Assembly: GCA_965237485.1 (NCBI GenBank)
Contig: CBDEFQ010000010.1
Coordinates: forward strand, 248,001 to 312,000
DNA: 64,000 bases
Reading direction: 5' to 3'
Source of the DNA: JAAELZ01 sp965237485
GTDB taxonomy: Bacteria > Pseudomonadota > Gammaproteobacteria > Arenicellales > Poriferihabitantaceae
Of this stretch, positions 18,016 to 29,208 are shown one piece after another. Below the pieces are notes generated by a model. That model was not told the DNA's origin. It worked only from the letters and a program-made list of their open reading frames with translations, and searched no databases. Made by a program: the position numbers and the translations under genes. Position 1 is the stretch's first letter. Every line of letters begins with the position of its first letter.

Positions 18016-19325
18016 AGTCTATTCCAATACAGGAATGATACCGAGAAGTTGATTGTCATTTCTGTTCAAAGATGTTTTTAAAGAGTTTAGTTTTTTCCTC
18101 ATTGAGTTGTTTTGCTACCTCATTATCAGTCATCTGATAAACGATATCGTCAAGCATTGTAAACGAGATGTGAGTTTTAAGATATGACTGTGCATTGGTC
18201 AACGATTTGAGTTTTTCATAAGGCGTCATCATGTTTCGATATGGATAGGTTTTGACTTGTTTTCCTTTGTTGTTAGTGCTGATCTGTGGGAAGAAACAAG
18301 GTCGGTGATAATTCAAATAAGGGTTAAGAAAGTCGGTGGCAAATTGATTAATCTCAGGCGCATATTTTTGCGGGATATGCATGAAGCCAAGATGCTTGCG
18401 CACGATGGCCCCATTGTTGCACTCAACTAAGGCATGGTCGTTACGGTGTCTAGCCCTGGATTGGGTCAACTCGATTAATAGCTTATTCAACAATCGCACC
18501 ACCGATTGGTTAATGTATTCACTGCCATTATCGGCATGAAAGCCTTTAATCACAAAGGGGAATTGCTCTAGCATTTGAGTGAGAATAGGCATCAAGAATG
18601 GCTCTGATATTTTCTGTGTAGAAGACACGACTTCAAACGGGGTGATCTCATCAACGGCGTTGATATGATAGACCCCTTTAACCTTGTCCTTATCGCCCTG
18701 ATGCACTGTATCTAACGGCTATAGCCAGGTTGACCTTCTGGCTGTGGCTTACGTCTTTGGCCGATAGAAGAAGGCTTGGAATGTGTCTTTCAAAGTGACG
18801 GCGATTGTTCTGGTAGGGTTTAGATCGGCGTAGATTGTATAGATGAGAAACCGAGATACGTGCCAGGTTGGCATACTCAGTTTGCTCATAGACAACTAAG
18901 GCGCGCTCACAGAGTTTCTTAGTGGCATGGCCTGATAACGTACCGTGGAGTTCATCCATATCTGCTAGAAGCTTAATGTCTTGATTGCTATAGCGTCTAG
19001 CAAAGCCCCTTGTGGCACGATGTCGCCACTGGATTCTACCGTGCTTGAGATAGCTGGCAGCCAGGCGTTTCACTTGCACATAAGAGTAACCGCTGATGCG
19101 TGTGATATAACGCAGCACAAGACCCTTATCGGCTCGACCCGGTTTGCTGTACTTGAAACGCATTAAGGTGCGTTTGATGAAATCATAGCGATTGCGTTTA
19201 CCGTCGATTGCCAGATCGATTTCATCAGTGCCTTGTAGAAACAAGCGTGCCTTATCAAGGGTATCTATATGGTGGTCATTCATAATGGTATTCATTCACC
19301 ATCATGAACAGAAATTAGATTAGTT
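18016..19325 (-). mobile_element. ISa copy B, outer end lost
   Basis: The 3' end at 18016 has the terminal repeat AGTCTATTCCAATACAGG. The other end stops at about 19325, inside the subterminal region (TGATACTGAACTAATC), and abuts IS4x copy 1. The outer 70 or so bases present in copies C and D are missing. No target duplication is detectable. Confidence 0.85.
18056..19295 (-). pseudogene. ISa transposase, copy B
   Basis: The product has a rve-type integrase core similar to IS481-like transposases. It is split into an N-terminal frame (18690-19295) and a C-terminal frame (18056-18706). Read with one base restored in the GAAAG run and one in CGTTAGAT, the protein becomes continuous: ...FEKTHSKPSSIGQRRKPQPEGQPGYSRLDTVHQGD.... 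It then carries the catalytic residues DTVH, FHADNGSEYIN and ALVECNNG. The same two lesions occur in copies C and D. Confidence 0.85.
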
Positions 19326-20625
19326 CAGTATCAAAACAGCGGACAACAGCGTTGTTGAATCTGATCAATCATAAAAGCAAGCAACATCAACGACGCGAAT
19401 ACCGTCGACAAATGCTTATGGCCGTGACCGAAGTTGTGTTCAAAGTGATAGCCTTGGGTTTTCAGGGTGTTAAAGGTTTCGTTTTCAATCTTCCAGCGCG
19501 CTCGGGCTGCGCGCATAATCTGAGTCAGATTGTCATCCGACAATGGGATGTCAGTTACCCAGCTAAAGTGTCGTGTTTTGCCATTTGTTGTGGTTTCCCA
19601 GACTTCTAGGAAATTAGCTTCCAACTCAAAATGGCTATCATTCAATGGTACGCCGTTGGCGTAACGAAAACGCCGATGAACCCCTGCTTCATCTGTTTGT
19701 TCAACGCATTGTGTTTCTTTGGTGTGCTCAACCCAGTCAAATAGAAAACCATGATCGGATTCTTTAGCTCCGATAATAAAACGATGATTCAATGACTTAA
19801 GCAGTTTAATATGAGGTCCGTTAGACGCTAAACCATCCTCGATAACGATCAATTTCAAATGCGGATGCTCCCGCTTTAATGCGCTCAAAAAACGTTTCGA
19901 GGCATTACGCTCACAATCATTCTTATTGCTCCCATCCGCCTGCATGATCGGCTCTGGCGCAAACGGAAATACTTCACGATGATCAGGATGCACCAACACC
20001 CCGCAAAGCATCTGATGATAATACGTCACCCGCCCATCGCGGTGATGCTTTTCACAACAGTTGGCGCAATGAACCTTTGAGGAGGAAAAATAGCCCGTGC
20101 CATCAATTGATAATAGATAGTGACCCGCCAAATAATCGAATCCCTCTAAACCTTTGCCGCGTTGAAGGTTGGCAAATAATTTAGTAAACGCTTTACGTAA
20201 CGAGACTGGGTCAACCTCGTCCAATCTTTGGCGCAACCAGCTATCGCTAGGAGCCTGCTTAATTCCATATAGTGCACGCAGGTTCTTACGGACTAATTCT
20301 TCTTTATCTTGAGGCTGATCAAATTGGAGTAATGATGGGTATTTTAATGAAAACACCGCAACACCAGACATAAGACAATCAACAAGAGGTAAAGCTCGGC
20401 TCGCTTTAGTATCCTTTATCGAATCAAAACAGTGACGAACGGCGCTAAGTAACCCGGGGCACTCAACTGTTTACGCAGTGACGGTTGGGGCATCAGTCTT
20501 ACTTATTTTATGAAATAGTGCTGATATCTTACTAAAAGCAGACGAAAGGTTACGAAATAATAATTGTAGAGCCTCCGTAGAACCGCTTATTTACTCAGTT
20601 TTTAGATCTAGCGGGAATTGCTGAC
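19326..20625 (-). mobile_element. IS4x copy 1, truncated at its 3' end
   Basis: The right end reads, reversed, GTCAGCAATTCCCGC near 20625. It matches the terminal repeat GGCAGCAATTCCCGCC of the complete copy at 34633-36080. The left end is missing: the transposase stops at ...QQRCCPLF where ISa begins. Confidence 0.75.
19331..20493 (-). pseudogene. IS4-like transposase (IS4x copy 1)
   Basis: DDE transposase of the IS4 superfamily: LLSIDGTGYFSS, LIVIEDGLASNG and RARWKIENETFNTLK hold the likely catalytic residues. The first 25 or so codons from the ATG at 20493 (MPQPSLRKQLSAPG) are out of frame with the rest (LSAVRHCFDSIKD onward), a one-base indel near 20448. The last roughly 15 residues seen in copy 2 are missing. 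Confidence 0.8.
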
Positions 20626-20893
20626 GGGGTCAGTTAGTGGTTGACCCGGAGCATACTTCTGTCAGTGAACACGCAGTTCATCATTTTCAATGTAAAGTCG
20701 CGAGAGCAACCGGAGACTCACAATGAAAGTGCCCACTGTATCAAAAACTCATCGCCAGAAATTTAAAGACGATGGCGTTGTGCTGGTGAGAAATCTATTC
20801 GACGAGACTAAATTGAGGCTGATCTCAGCAGGAATTGAGAAATGCCTCTCGCACCCAAGCAAACGACATGCCGATTACGCCAATGACAGTGAT

Positions 20894-22249
20894 AGTCTTG
20901 TCCAACATGAAATGATACTGAGAGAAGGGACTGATTCTAATCGGAAATGATACCGAACTAATCTAATTTCTGTTCATGATGGTGAATGACCACCATATAG
21001 ATACCCTTGATAAGGCACGCTTGTTGCTACAAGGCACTGATGAAATCGATCTAGCAATCGACGGTAAACGCAATCGCTATGATTTCATCAAACGCACCTT
21101 AATGCGTTTCAAATACAGCAAACTGGGTCGAGCCGATAAGGGTCTTGTGCTGCGTTATATCACACGCATCAGCGGTTACTCTTATGTGCAAGTGAAACGC
21201 CTGGCTGCCAGCTATCTCAAGCACGGTAGAATCCAGTGGCGACATCGTGCCACAAGGGGCTTTGCTAGACGCTATAGCAATCAAGACATTAAGCTTCTAG
21301 CAGAGATGGATGAACTCCACGGTACGTTATCAGGCCATGCCACTAAGAAACTCTGTGAGCGCGCCTTAGTTGTCTATGAGCAAACTGAGTATGCCAACCT
21401 GGCACGTATCTCGGTTTCTCATCTATACAATCTACGCCGATCTAAACCCTACCAGAACAATCGCCGTCACTTTGAAAGACACATTCCAAGCCTTCTTCTA
21501 TCGGCCAAAGACGTAAGCCACAGCCAGAAGGTCAACCTGGCTATAGCCGTTAGATACAGTGCATCAGGGCGATAAGGACAAGGTTAAAGGGGTCTATCAT
21601 ATCAACGCCGTTGATGAGATCACCCCGTTTGAAGTCGTGTCTTCTACACAGAAAATATCAGAGCCATTCTTGATGCCTATTCTCACTCAAATGCTAGAGC
21701 AATTCCCCTTTGCGATTAAAGGCTTTCATGCCGATAATGGCAGTGAATACATTAACCAATCGGTGGTGCGATTGTTGAATAAGCTATTAATCGAGTTGAC
21801 CCAATCCAGGGCTAGACACCGTAACGACAATGCCTTAGTTGAGTGCAACAATGGGGCCATCGTGCGCAAGCATCTTGGCTTCATGCATATCCCGCAAAAA
21901 TATGCGCCTGAGATTAATCAATTTGCCACCGACTTTCTTAACCCTTATTTGAATTATCACCGACCTTGTTTCTTCCCACAGATCAGCACTAACAACAAAG
22001 GAAAACAAGTCAAAACCTATCCATATCGAAACATGATGACGCCTTATGAAAAACTCAAATCGTTGACCAATGCACAGTCATATCTTAAAACTCACATCTC
22101 GTTTACAATGCTTGACGATATCGTTTATCAGATGACTGATAATGAGGCATCAAAACAACTCAATGAGGAAAAAACTAAACTCTTTAAAAACATCTTTGAA
22201 CAGAAATGACAATCAACTTCTCGGTATCATTCCTGTATTGGAATAGACT
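20894..22249 (+). mobile_element. ISa copy C, full length
   Basis: 1356 bp, flanked by a perfect 5-bp duplication GTGAT (20889-20893 and 22250-22254). Ends AGTCTTGTCCAACATGAAAT and, reversed, AGTCTATTCCAATACAGGAA form an imperfect inverted repeat of about 29 bp that closes with AATGATACyGA. The terminal region holds two GAAATGATAC repeats 35 bp apart. It is 16 bp shorter than copy D owing to a small deletion between GAATGA repeats at the transposase start. Confidence 0.93.
20976..22209 (+). pseudogene. ISa transposase, copy C
   Basis: Two frames: 20976-21575 (N-terminal) and 21559-22209 (catalytic). Both one-base losses described for copy B are present. The catalytic frame contains the Asp in FHADNGSEYIN and the Glu in ALVECNNG. 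The first catalytic Asp (DTVH) lies exactly at the frame change. As written it cannot give a full-length transposase without two frameshifts. Confidence 0.85.
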
Positions 22250-23277
22250 GTGATGTAAATCAACGATTTTTTTATGATGCAGTGCTAGCACCTGATATCG
22301 AAGAGTTTCATATAGTTCTAACAGACTCGCCCTTGCCCGAGATGGTCGCTATGACGATGGGATCTAAAAAAGCCATTGCTTTTTATATCTCGGTCTTTGT
22401 TCGCTCGCCCGGCACAGCTAAGCGTACCCCTTGGCATCAGGACCTGCCATATTGGTCAGCAACAGGGGACCAAACCTGTAGTACCTGGCTTTCTACTGAT
22501 ACAGTTCCTGAATCAACCGCGTTGGAATTTGTTGCCGGTTCTCATCATTGGGAATCTTTTGCGCGACCTGATTTTCACACTAACCACAAGCAAGACTATC
22601 TTGATGGTGAAGAAAGCAGAGCCGATAAACTACCAGATATTGAATCGAATCGAGATAGCTATAACATCGTAAGATGGGGCATGTCTCCTGGGGATTGTCT
22701 GTTTTTTCACGGTATGACTGTGCACGGCGGCTCCGGCGGTTTACCACCCGAATTGGGACGGCAAGCGATTTCTATTCAGTGGTTGGGCGACGATGCGATT
22801 TACCAACCCAACAAAGCGGGTGGTGTTGACCCTAATTTCACAGAAGAACTTGCTTCCATCGGCCTTAGTGAGGGCGACTCCTTGACCAGTGATTTGTGCC
22901 CCATTCTTTGGCCATAAAAAACATGTAATAAGAAAGATATGTCTATTAGAGATCACAGCATAGACGTCGCGTTCGAAGGGGTGACAAGGCAAAACTGTTC
23001 CGGTACTGATGAGAAAATCAGGAACACATGCCGAATTTTGAGGCCCTATTTAAGCGCATAGGCGTTCTGTGCACCGATAGCCATAAAAAGTGCATATTTT
23101 TACCAACCGTGGCCAGTTAATTTTACGTAGCGAGGCCACCTAATTTTACCAACCGTGGCCACTGATTTTTATCGAAGCGCGGACACTTTTTCGCTTCCGT
23201 AAAATTCCTCCACAGCCTTCTTGCGGTTGACACTATAACCGTTAACCTGCCGTTCTTTTATTTGTATTGGAACAGCT

Positions 23278-24415
23278 ATGAAACCCAAGAAGGTCACTAT
23301 GTTAAAACTCAAAGACATTCTGCGCTTGCACTATGAGGCGCAACTATCCTCCCGTAAAATCGCGCTCAGCTTAAACCTGTCACGCAGTGCCGTATCCAAA
23401 TATCTCGTCAGAGCAACAAATGCCCAATTAAGCTGGCCCCCTGCCAGCAGGCATGGATGAACAACAGCTGCAGGCGATATTAAAGCCGCCCAAATGCAGA
23501 GGCCCTGCCACTGCTTTATTGTGTGAGCCAGACTTTGCACAAATATCAGTTGAACGGTCTCGTAAAAGGATGACTCGCCAATTACTGTGGGAAGAATACG
23601 CCGAGCATCATCCAGTCAACCATTACAGCTATTCTCGCTTCACGGTGTTGTTCGGTCAGTGGCGCAAGAAGCAAAGAATCTCGATGCGCCAGACTCATAT
23701 TGCTGGAGATAAACTGTTTGTTGATTATGCTGGTTTAACCTTAGGTATTATTGATGCTCGTACGGGTGAAGCACGCCCTGCCCAAGTATTCGTTTCAGTG
23801 CTCGGAGTCAGTTCCTATACCTACGCCGAGGCCACATGGACACAGAGCTTGCCTGACTGGATAGGCTCACACGTTCGCGCCTTTGAATTTTATGGCGGTG
23901 TTACTCAAACAGTGGTGCCCGATAACCTCAAGAGTGCTGTTTCTAAAGCCTGTCGTTATGACCTCGAACTCAACCCCAGCTATGCACAATTAGCCGCCTA
24001 TTACGGTGTGGCGGTGATGCCTGCCAGACCTTATAAGCCTAAGGATAAATCTAAAGCCGAGGTGGGCGTACAGATTGTCGAACGCTGGATCATGATGCGG
24101 CTGCGCAAGCTGCAATTGTTTAGTTTGGATGAGGCTAATCAAGCTATTCGAGGATTGCTAGATGATCTAAACAATCGCCCCCATCCAGAACATGGTTCTC
24201 GTGCTTGTTTGGGCATTCTTAACCTTGCCAAGAAATACGGCAAGACGCGTTTAGAGAATGCCTGTTTACGCGCAGAGAAGATTGGCGGCCTGCATTACAA
24301 ACACCTTGCATCAATACTACAAACCCGTCTCGACAAGCTACCTACCGAACCCGATAAGCAACAGACTTTGCCAAGCACCCATGCCAATGTGCGCGGAGCC
24401 GATTACTACCATTAA
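23278..24415 (+). pseudogene. istA: IstA of IS21b copy A, frameshifted and deleted
   Basis: It starts MKPKKVTMLKLKDILRLHYE with an HTH (SSRKIALSLNLSRSAVSKYL). One extra C in a CCCCC run near 23440 (CCCC in copy B) breaks the frame, and the remainder runs from 23453. The catalytic residues are present (FVDYAGLT, VPDNLKSAV, KSKAEVGVQIVE). A 411-bp in-frame deletion between two AATCGCCCC repeats has removed the C-terminal beta domain. Confidence 0.88.
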
Positions 24416-24452
24416 CCCAAACCATTTCATCTATAACCAACAGGAAAATACT

Positions 24453-25198
24453 ATGACTCCACAACAAACCCTTACCCAACTGAATGAATTACGCCTAACG
24501 GGCATGGCCGAGCAACTGTGCTATCAGTTCGACCCACCTAACACTTATGATGAGCTGGGCTTTATCGAACGACTCAGTTTGCTCGTAAACCACGAGGCCA
24601 CCGTGCGGGATAACCGCAAAGTCACGCGTTTACTCAAGCAAGCGAAGTTACGATATCGCGCCCAAGCAGACGACATCGATTACCGAACTAGACGAGGTTT
24701 ACACAAAGACACGGTAGCGCAGTTACTGGCCTAGACGGGGTAAACAAAAGCCGCAATGTCATCATCCAGGGCCCTACAGGCACCGGCAAAACCTTCTTGG
24801 CCTGTGTGTTAGGACAAGCGGCTTGTGAGCACGGCATTAGCACAAAATATATTCGTGCTAGCCGCTTATTTGAAGCAATGACCTTGAGCCATGGTGATGG
24901 CAGTTACACCAAGCTACTGGCACAAATAGCAAAAATCAAACTATTGATTATCGATGACTGGGGCTTGGATACACTGACTCAGCAAAACCGTAATGACCGA
25001 TTAGAAATAATAGAAGATCGCCACGGTAATGGCGCCACCTTAATCACCAGTCAATTGCCCACACAACATTGGCATGATGCGATTGGTGAAGCCACTTTGG
25101 CTGATGCGATTCTGGATCGCTTATTACACAACGCGCACAAAATACAATTAGAGGGGGAATCGATGAGAAAAATCCAGTCACAACAGAGCAAAGTGTAG
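24453..25198 (+). pseudogene. istB: IstB of IS21b copy A, frameshifted
   Basis: An AAA+ helper ATPase: Walker A is GPTGTGKT and Walker B is LLIIDDWGLD. The frame breaks at GGCCTAGAC near 24733, where a stop follows VAQLLA. Adding one C (GGCCCTAGAC) would restore LALDGVNKSRNV. Copy B has the identical lesion, so it predates the split of the two copies or represents a programmed shift. Confidence 0.85.
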
Positions 25199-25360
25199 CC
25201 ACTTTACGTTAAAATCACTTGACCGTTTGAAGGCTTGGTGCAAGTGGCCACGCTTCGTAAAATTCGGTGGCCACGGTTGTAAAAATACGCAAAAAAGCGG
25301 AAAACCACGCGAGAAACCAGCAATAGCTGAAGTTATGACATTAAACAGATGGCGTGTTTT

Positions 25361-26635
25361 TTATCTTAATTGCTTAATAAATCGCGCTATTCGTACTAAG
25401 GCTTCTTTGAGCTCTGATACTGAAGTCGCGTAAGAAATACGGAAAAAAGGTGATACCCCAGATACACTACCGGGCACCATCGCTACAAAGGCAGTATCTA
25501 GCAGATGGCGACAAAAATCAGCGTCAGTATTGATGGTTTCACCGCTCGGGGTTTTCTTACCTAATACGCCAGCGCAGCTTGAGAAAGTATAAAACGCACC
25601 TTCGGGCGACATGCACTCAATGCCTTCGACTTCATTGAGCGCGCTTACCACTAAATCACGCCTCTTTTTGAAGCTGAGTTTGCGCTCGGTTAAAAAGTCT
25701 TGCGGGCCATTTAAGGCTTCAACCGAAGCAGCTTGGCTAATTGAACACGGGCAAGAAGTGGCCTGACTTTGAATCACTGACATCGCTTTGATCAACGCAG
25801 CGGGGCCACCAGCATATCCGATACGCCAGCCTGTCATTGCGTAGGCCTTAGACACGCCATTTACAGTTAGAGTACGTGGTTTAAGTTTCGGTTCGACTTG
25901 TGCAGGCGTTGCAAATTTAAAATCATCGTACACAATATGCTCATAAATATCGTCTGACAATAACCACATATTAGGGTAACGCAGTAATACATCAGTGATC
26001 GGACGGTAATCTTGTGCGCTATAAGCTCCACCAGTTGGGTTGCACGGTGAGTTAAGCAGCAACCACTTAGTTTTTTTAGTGATCGCATTTTCTAGATCTA
26101 TCGCATCGAGACGAAAACCATTTTTATAAGTACACGGTACGAGCACCGCTTTACCGCCGCAAATAGCTACAATATCTTCGTATGACGTCCAGTGCGGTGT
26201 TGGGATGATCACTTCATCGCCCTCTTCCAAGCTGGCCATGAAGGCGTTAAACAATATTTGCTTAGCACCAGTTGCAACGGTAATTTCGTCCTGCGCGTAA
26301 TTTAAATTATTATCACGTAAAAATTTGGCGCGAATGGCCTTTTTAAGCTCGGGTGTGCCGTCTAGGGCCGTGTACTTGGTATCGCCAGTATTGATGGCTT
26401 TAATAGCAGCAGCCTTGACGTTATCAGGCGTATCAAAGTCTGGTTCTCCAGCTCCAAGAACAATAACAGGTTTCCCCTGTGCTTTTAAATCGCGTGCACG
26501 TTGTCCGATTACAAGAATCTGCGAAACGCCGATATGATCAATACGTGAAGAGTTTTGAAATTCCGCGGTATCCGCATTCATAATGAAGCCATGTGGTTGA
26601 TTTGGGAACGGTAGTTTAACTTGGTGAGCCACCAT
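25361..26635 (-). CDS. aspC: Aspartate aminotransferase (class I, PLP-dependent)
   Basis: It transfers the amino group between aspartate and 2-oxoglutarate. This fold-type I enzyme has GAGEPDFDTPDNVK, NSPCNPTGGAYS, the Asp/Tyr region LLSDDIYEHIVYDDF and the PLP lysine in NGVSKAYAMTGWRIGY. It belongs to the prokaryotic 1-beta type rather than the E. coli AspC type, so the symbol is by function. The frame opens at 26635, but the ATG at 26581 (MNADTAEFQNSSRI) gives a more usual length. It is intact. The upstream FAD-oxidoreductase gene ends only 16 bases before, suggesting an operon. Confidence 0.9.
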   Translation of the reverse strand: MVAHQVKLPFPNQPHGFIMNADTAEFQNSSRIDHIGVSQILVIGQRARDLKAQGKPVIVLGAGEPDFDTPDNVKAAAIKAINTGDTKYTALDGTPELKKAIRAKFLRDNNLNYAQDEITVATGAKQILFNAFMASLEEGDEVIIPTPHWTSYEDIVAICGGKAVLVPCTYKNGFRLDAIDLENAITKKTKWLLLNSPCNPTGGAYSAQDYRPITDVLLRYPNMWLLSDDIYEHIVYDDFKFATPAQVEPKLKPRTLTVNGVSKAYAMTGWRIGYAGGPAALIKAMSVIQSQATSCPCSISQAASVEALNGPQDFLTERKLSFKKRRDLVVSALNEVEGIECMSPEGAFYTFSSCAGVLGKKTPSGETINTDADFCRHLLDTAFVAMVPGSVSGVSPFFRISYATSVSELKEALVRIARFIKQLR

Positions 26636-26650
26636 AAAACCTCTGCGGTT

Positions 26651-27877
26651 TCATATAATTGCTAGTTCATTAAATGGTTCGTTTTGCTCTATACGACTAT
26701 AGTTAAAAGGCGACAGATCGAGTGAACGATATTCACCGTAAGTTATCAATTCAGCTATGCCGCGGCCCATGGCTGGAGATTGCTGAAATCCATGACCAGA
26801 AAAGCCATTTAAGAAAACAAAATTCTCAACTTCGGGGTGCGCACCCAAAATAGCGTTTTGATCAAACACATTAAAAGCATAGTGCCCTGCCCAAGAATTG
26901 ACCAGCTTAATTGCCTCAAATTGTGGAATACGCTTTGCAATTGCTGGCCAAGCTTTGTCTAGCCAAATGCTATGATCTTCAGCAAAATCGTCATAGTCCA
27001 CCGCATGGTCATCATTCGGTGAACAACCGACGAGATAGTGCCGGCCATCACTTCGAATGTGCACGCCACTTGGGTCAACCGTTAGAGGTAAATCTCGGTC
27101 TAAAGGCTGCTCCGCATCAAAGATATAGGTGTAACGCTTACGAGGCTCAACTGGAATTTCTATGCCCGCCATTCTTGAGGTCAGCACCGCTCTCGGCCCA
27201 GAGGCATTGACAACCGTTGCACAAGAAACGACTTCGCCAGATTTCAATGTCACGCTTTGTATCTGCGCGCCACTATCACTTCGTGCCATTCCAAGCACTT
27301 CATTTTGTATATATTCAACCCCTTGTTCCTTGGAGGAGTGCTTCCACCAATCAAATAGACTATTACCGTCAAAGTAACCCTCGTCTATAAGGTTATGACT
27401 ACCCAATAGCAAATCATCAACCATATAAAACGGGTAGTCGCGCTTAATTTCCTCAGGGCTCATAATTTTAGTGCCCGCACCGCAACTAGCCTGTACTTGT
27501 TGGCTGTCCTTTAGGTATTGTGCAAGCGTTTCATTGTCTGCTAAGTACATATAGCCAAAGCATTGAAATGCCAGCTTCGCCACCCGTGGGTCATTGCCCA
27601 TGAAAGCCTGAAAGTTTTTGACAAATTCGGCAGCAAATTGTGAAATTCTTACATTAATCTCGCTAGAAAACTGCTGACGCATACAACTATGTGTATGCGC
27701 TGTCGAAGAATTTTCGTAGCTTGGATCCATCTCAACCACCAACACGGAACCATCAAAATCAGCGTTATTAGCCAAAAACCAGGCTACCGACGAACCAAAC
27801 ATCGCTCCGCCGACAATTACCACATCGTAAGACGTTTGTTTGGGCGAACAGCCTGATTGGCAGGTAGATTTGTTCAA
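26651..27877 (-). CDS. FAD-dependent oxidoreductase (DAO family)
   Basis: This 408-residue flavoprotein is of the D-amino-acid/glycine/sarcosine oxidase type. The N-terminal dinucleotide motif is VVIVGGAMFGSSVAWFL, a mid-region reads VVNASGPRA, and the C-terminal FAD-contacting segment is FVFLNGFSGHGFQQSPAMGRG. The substrate is probably an amine or N-methyl amino acid; it cannot be fixed further. It lies 26 bp after hflX and 16 bp before the aminotransferase, all leftward. It is intact. Confidence 0.85.
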   Translation of the reverse strand: MNKSTCQSGCSPKQTSYDVVIVGGAMFGSSVAWFLANNADFDGSVLVVEMDPSYENSSTAHTHSCMRQQFSSEINVRISQFAAEFVKNFQAFMGNDPRVAKLAFQCFGYMYLADNETLAQYLKDSQQVQASCGAGTKIMSPEEIKRDYPFYMVDDLLLGSHNLIDEGYFDGNSLFDWWKHSSKEQGVEYIQNEVLGMARSDSGAQIQSVTLKSGEVVSCATVVNASGPRAVLTSRMAGIEIPVEPRKRYTYIFDAEQPLDRDLPLTVDPSGVHIRSDGRHYLVGCSPNDDHAVDYDDFAEDHSIWLDKAWPAIAKRIPQFEAIKLVNSWAGHYAFNVFDQNAILGAHPEVENFVFLNGFSGHGFQQSPAMGRGIAELITYGEYRSLDLSPFNYSRIEQNEPFNELAII

Positions 27878-27903
27878 TTTCGCCGCTTACCTATTTCCAA
27901 TAG

Positions 27904-29208
27904 TTAAACTATTGAATAATTGTCTTTCTCGTGTTTTTCTAACCACCCTAGTTCAGATATATGTAACTTAGCTGTAATGCACCACCCAGACTCTTCCTCT
28001 TGTTCGCTCAGCACTGTGTATCTTTGGTGCATTAGGGATCTGAGCTTTGATGCACTAAAGGGCAATAGCAAGTCATAATTTTGATGCTTTAGAGTGAGCA
28101 ATTCAGCCAATGCCTCAGTGACAAACTCAACACCTTTGCCATTTGCCGCCGACAATCGAATTTGGTGAGATTGATTTGAGGGTGCTTCGCCTTTTATGAT
28201 ACCTGGTGCTTCGTCGCACAAGTCAATCTTGTTATAAACCATAACCAACGGTATGGCCTGCGCGCCAATTTCGATAATAACTTTATTTACTTCTTCAATA
28301 TGAGACAAGTAATTTTCATCTGATTTGTCCACTACATGCACCAGCACAGAGGCATTCGCCACCTCCTCCAATGTTGAGTGAAATGCGTTTACTAAAGTAT
28401 GGGGTAAGTCTTCAATAAACCCTACGGTGTCTGAGAGCGCGATATTACCATAACCGTCTATTGTAACGCGACGCATAGTTGGGTCGAGGGTCGCGAATAA
28501 TTGGTCAGCAGCGTAAATATTCTCGCCAGTGATACGATTAAATAGCGTTGATTTTCCGGCGTTGGTATAACCTAACAAAGAAACTACTGGAATCGGCACC
28601 TTGCCTCTTGCCTTTCTGCGTAATTCGCGTTGATTGCCCAGTTTTTTGAGCTTGGTGCTTAGGGTTTTTATGCGTTTACCGATCAATCGCCTGTCCGTTT
28701 CAAGCTGTGTTTCACCGGGCCCCCGCAGGCCGATACCGCCCTTCTGCCGTTCAAGGTGAGTCCATCCGCGTACTAAGCGAGTAGATAGGTGTTTTAACTG
28801 AGCTAGCTCAACTTGCAATTTACCTTCGTGCGAGGAAGCTCGCTGCGCAAATATATCAAGTATCAAACCAGTTCGATCTAATACTCTGCAATCAAGTGCA
28901 CGCTCTAATTTACGCTCTTGAATCGGTGAAATAGCATGATTTACCACCACCAAGGTAGCATGATGATCCTTGATTAACTGCTTGAGTTCCTCAATTTTAC
29001 CCGAGCCAATAAAACTTGCGGGATGTGGTTTATCGCGTAACGCAGAAAGAACCTCGATCACTTCGCCTCCGGCTGAGTGAGTAAGCGCTATAGACTCTTG
29101 CACACTCAAATGGCTTTTAAGTCTTCGATGCGTTTGATCAACAATGATAACGCGCTCGATTTCATCACCCGGGCGGTTCGGCCCAGGCTCGTTAATGGAA
29201 GAAAACAG
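27904..29208 (-). CDS. hflX: Ribosome-associated GTPase HflX
   Basis: HflX is a heat-shock-linked GTPase that splits stalled ribosomes. After an N-terminal domain with PHPASFIGSGKIEELKQL come the G motifs: GYTNAGKSTLF (G1), DTVGF (G3) and NKID (G4). The glycine-rich RGWTHLERQKGGIGLRGPG segment is diagnostic. Homology runs upstream to FSSINEPGPNRPGDEIERV, but no ATG, GTG or TTG precedes it before the stop at 29220. The best-fitting start is a CTG at 29208; a TTG at 29109 would remove 33 residues. The gene lies just downstream of the disrupted hfq. Confidence 0.88.
   Translation of the reverse strand: MFSSINEPGPNRPGDEIERVIIVDQTHRRLKSHLSVQESIALTHSAGGEVIEVLSALRDKPHPASFIGSGKIEELKQLIKDHHATLVVVNHAISPIQERKLERALDCRVLDRTGLILDIFAQRASSHEGKLQVELAQLKHLSTRLVRGWTHLERQKGGIGLRGPGETQLETDRRLIGKRIKTLSTKLKKLGNQRELRRKARGKVPIPVVSLLGYTNAGKSTLFNRITGENIYAADQLFATLDPTMRRVTIDGYGNIALSDTVGFIEDLPHTLVNAFHSTLEEVANASVLVHVVDKSDENYLSHIEEVNKVIIEIGAQAIPLVMVYNKIDLCDEAPGIIKGEAPSNQSHQIRLSAANGKGVEFVTEALAELLTLKHQNYDLLLPFSASKLRSLMHQRYTVLSEQEEESGWCITAKLHISELGWLEKHEKDNYSIV

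Larger units (their letters stand above)
20723..22917 (+). pseudogene. Phytanoyl-CoA dioxygenase family gene split by ISa
   Basis: PhyH-family proteins are Fe(II)/2-oxoglutarate oxygenases; the substrate here is unknown. The N-terminal 57 codons (20723-20893, MKVPTVSKTHRQKFKDDGVV) end in ISa copy C. The rest (22255-22917) begins VNQRFFYDAVLAPD. Joining them at the GTGAT duplication gives an uninterrupted 277-residue protein with the iron motif WHQDLPYW and the distal His in GMTVHGGSGG. The frame is otherwise clean, so the insertion is recent. Another PhyH gene, not closely similar, lies at 58109. Confidence 0.9.
23091..25291 (+). mobile_element. IS21b copy A (IS21 family), internally deleted
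   Basis: Ends TGCATATTTTTACCAACCGT and, reversed, TGCGTATTTTTACAACCGTG, with further internal repeats of the TTTTACCAACCGTGGCCA motif, typical of IS21. It is flanked by a 6-bp duplication AAAAAG (23085-23090 and 25292-25297). It carries istA and istB, both damaged. Compared with copy B it lacks 411 bp of istA. The insertion lies in the gap between the PhyH pseudogene and aspC. Confidence 0.92.

Noticed and set aside
20897..20960. Repeats of AAATGATAC at IS ends considered as a CRISPR-like array
   Set aside because: There are only two units per copy, always inside the ISa terminal region; no array exists anywhere in the window.
22938..23045. Short frame starting MSIRDHSIDVAFEGVTRQ, reminiscent of an ABC-transporter ATPase start
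   Set aside because: Only about the first 18 residues look similar and no Walker motif follows; too little to call a gene.
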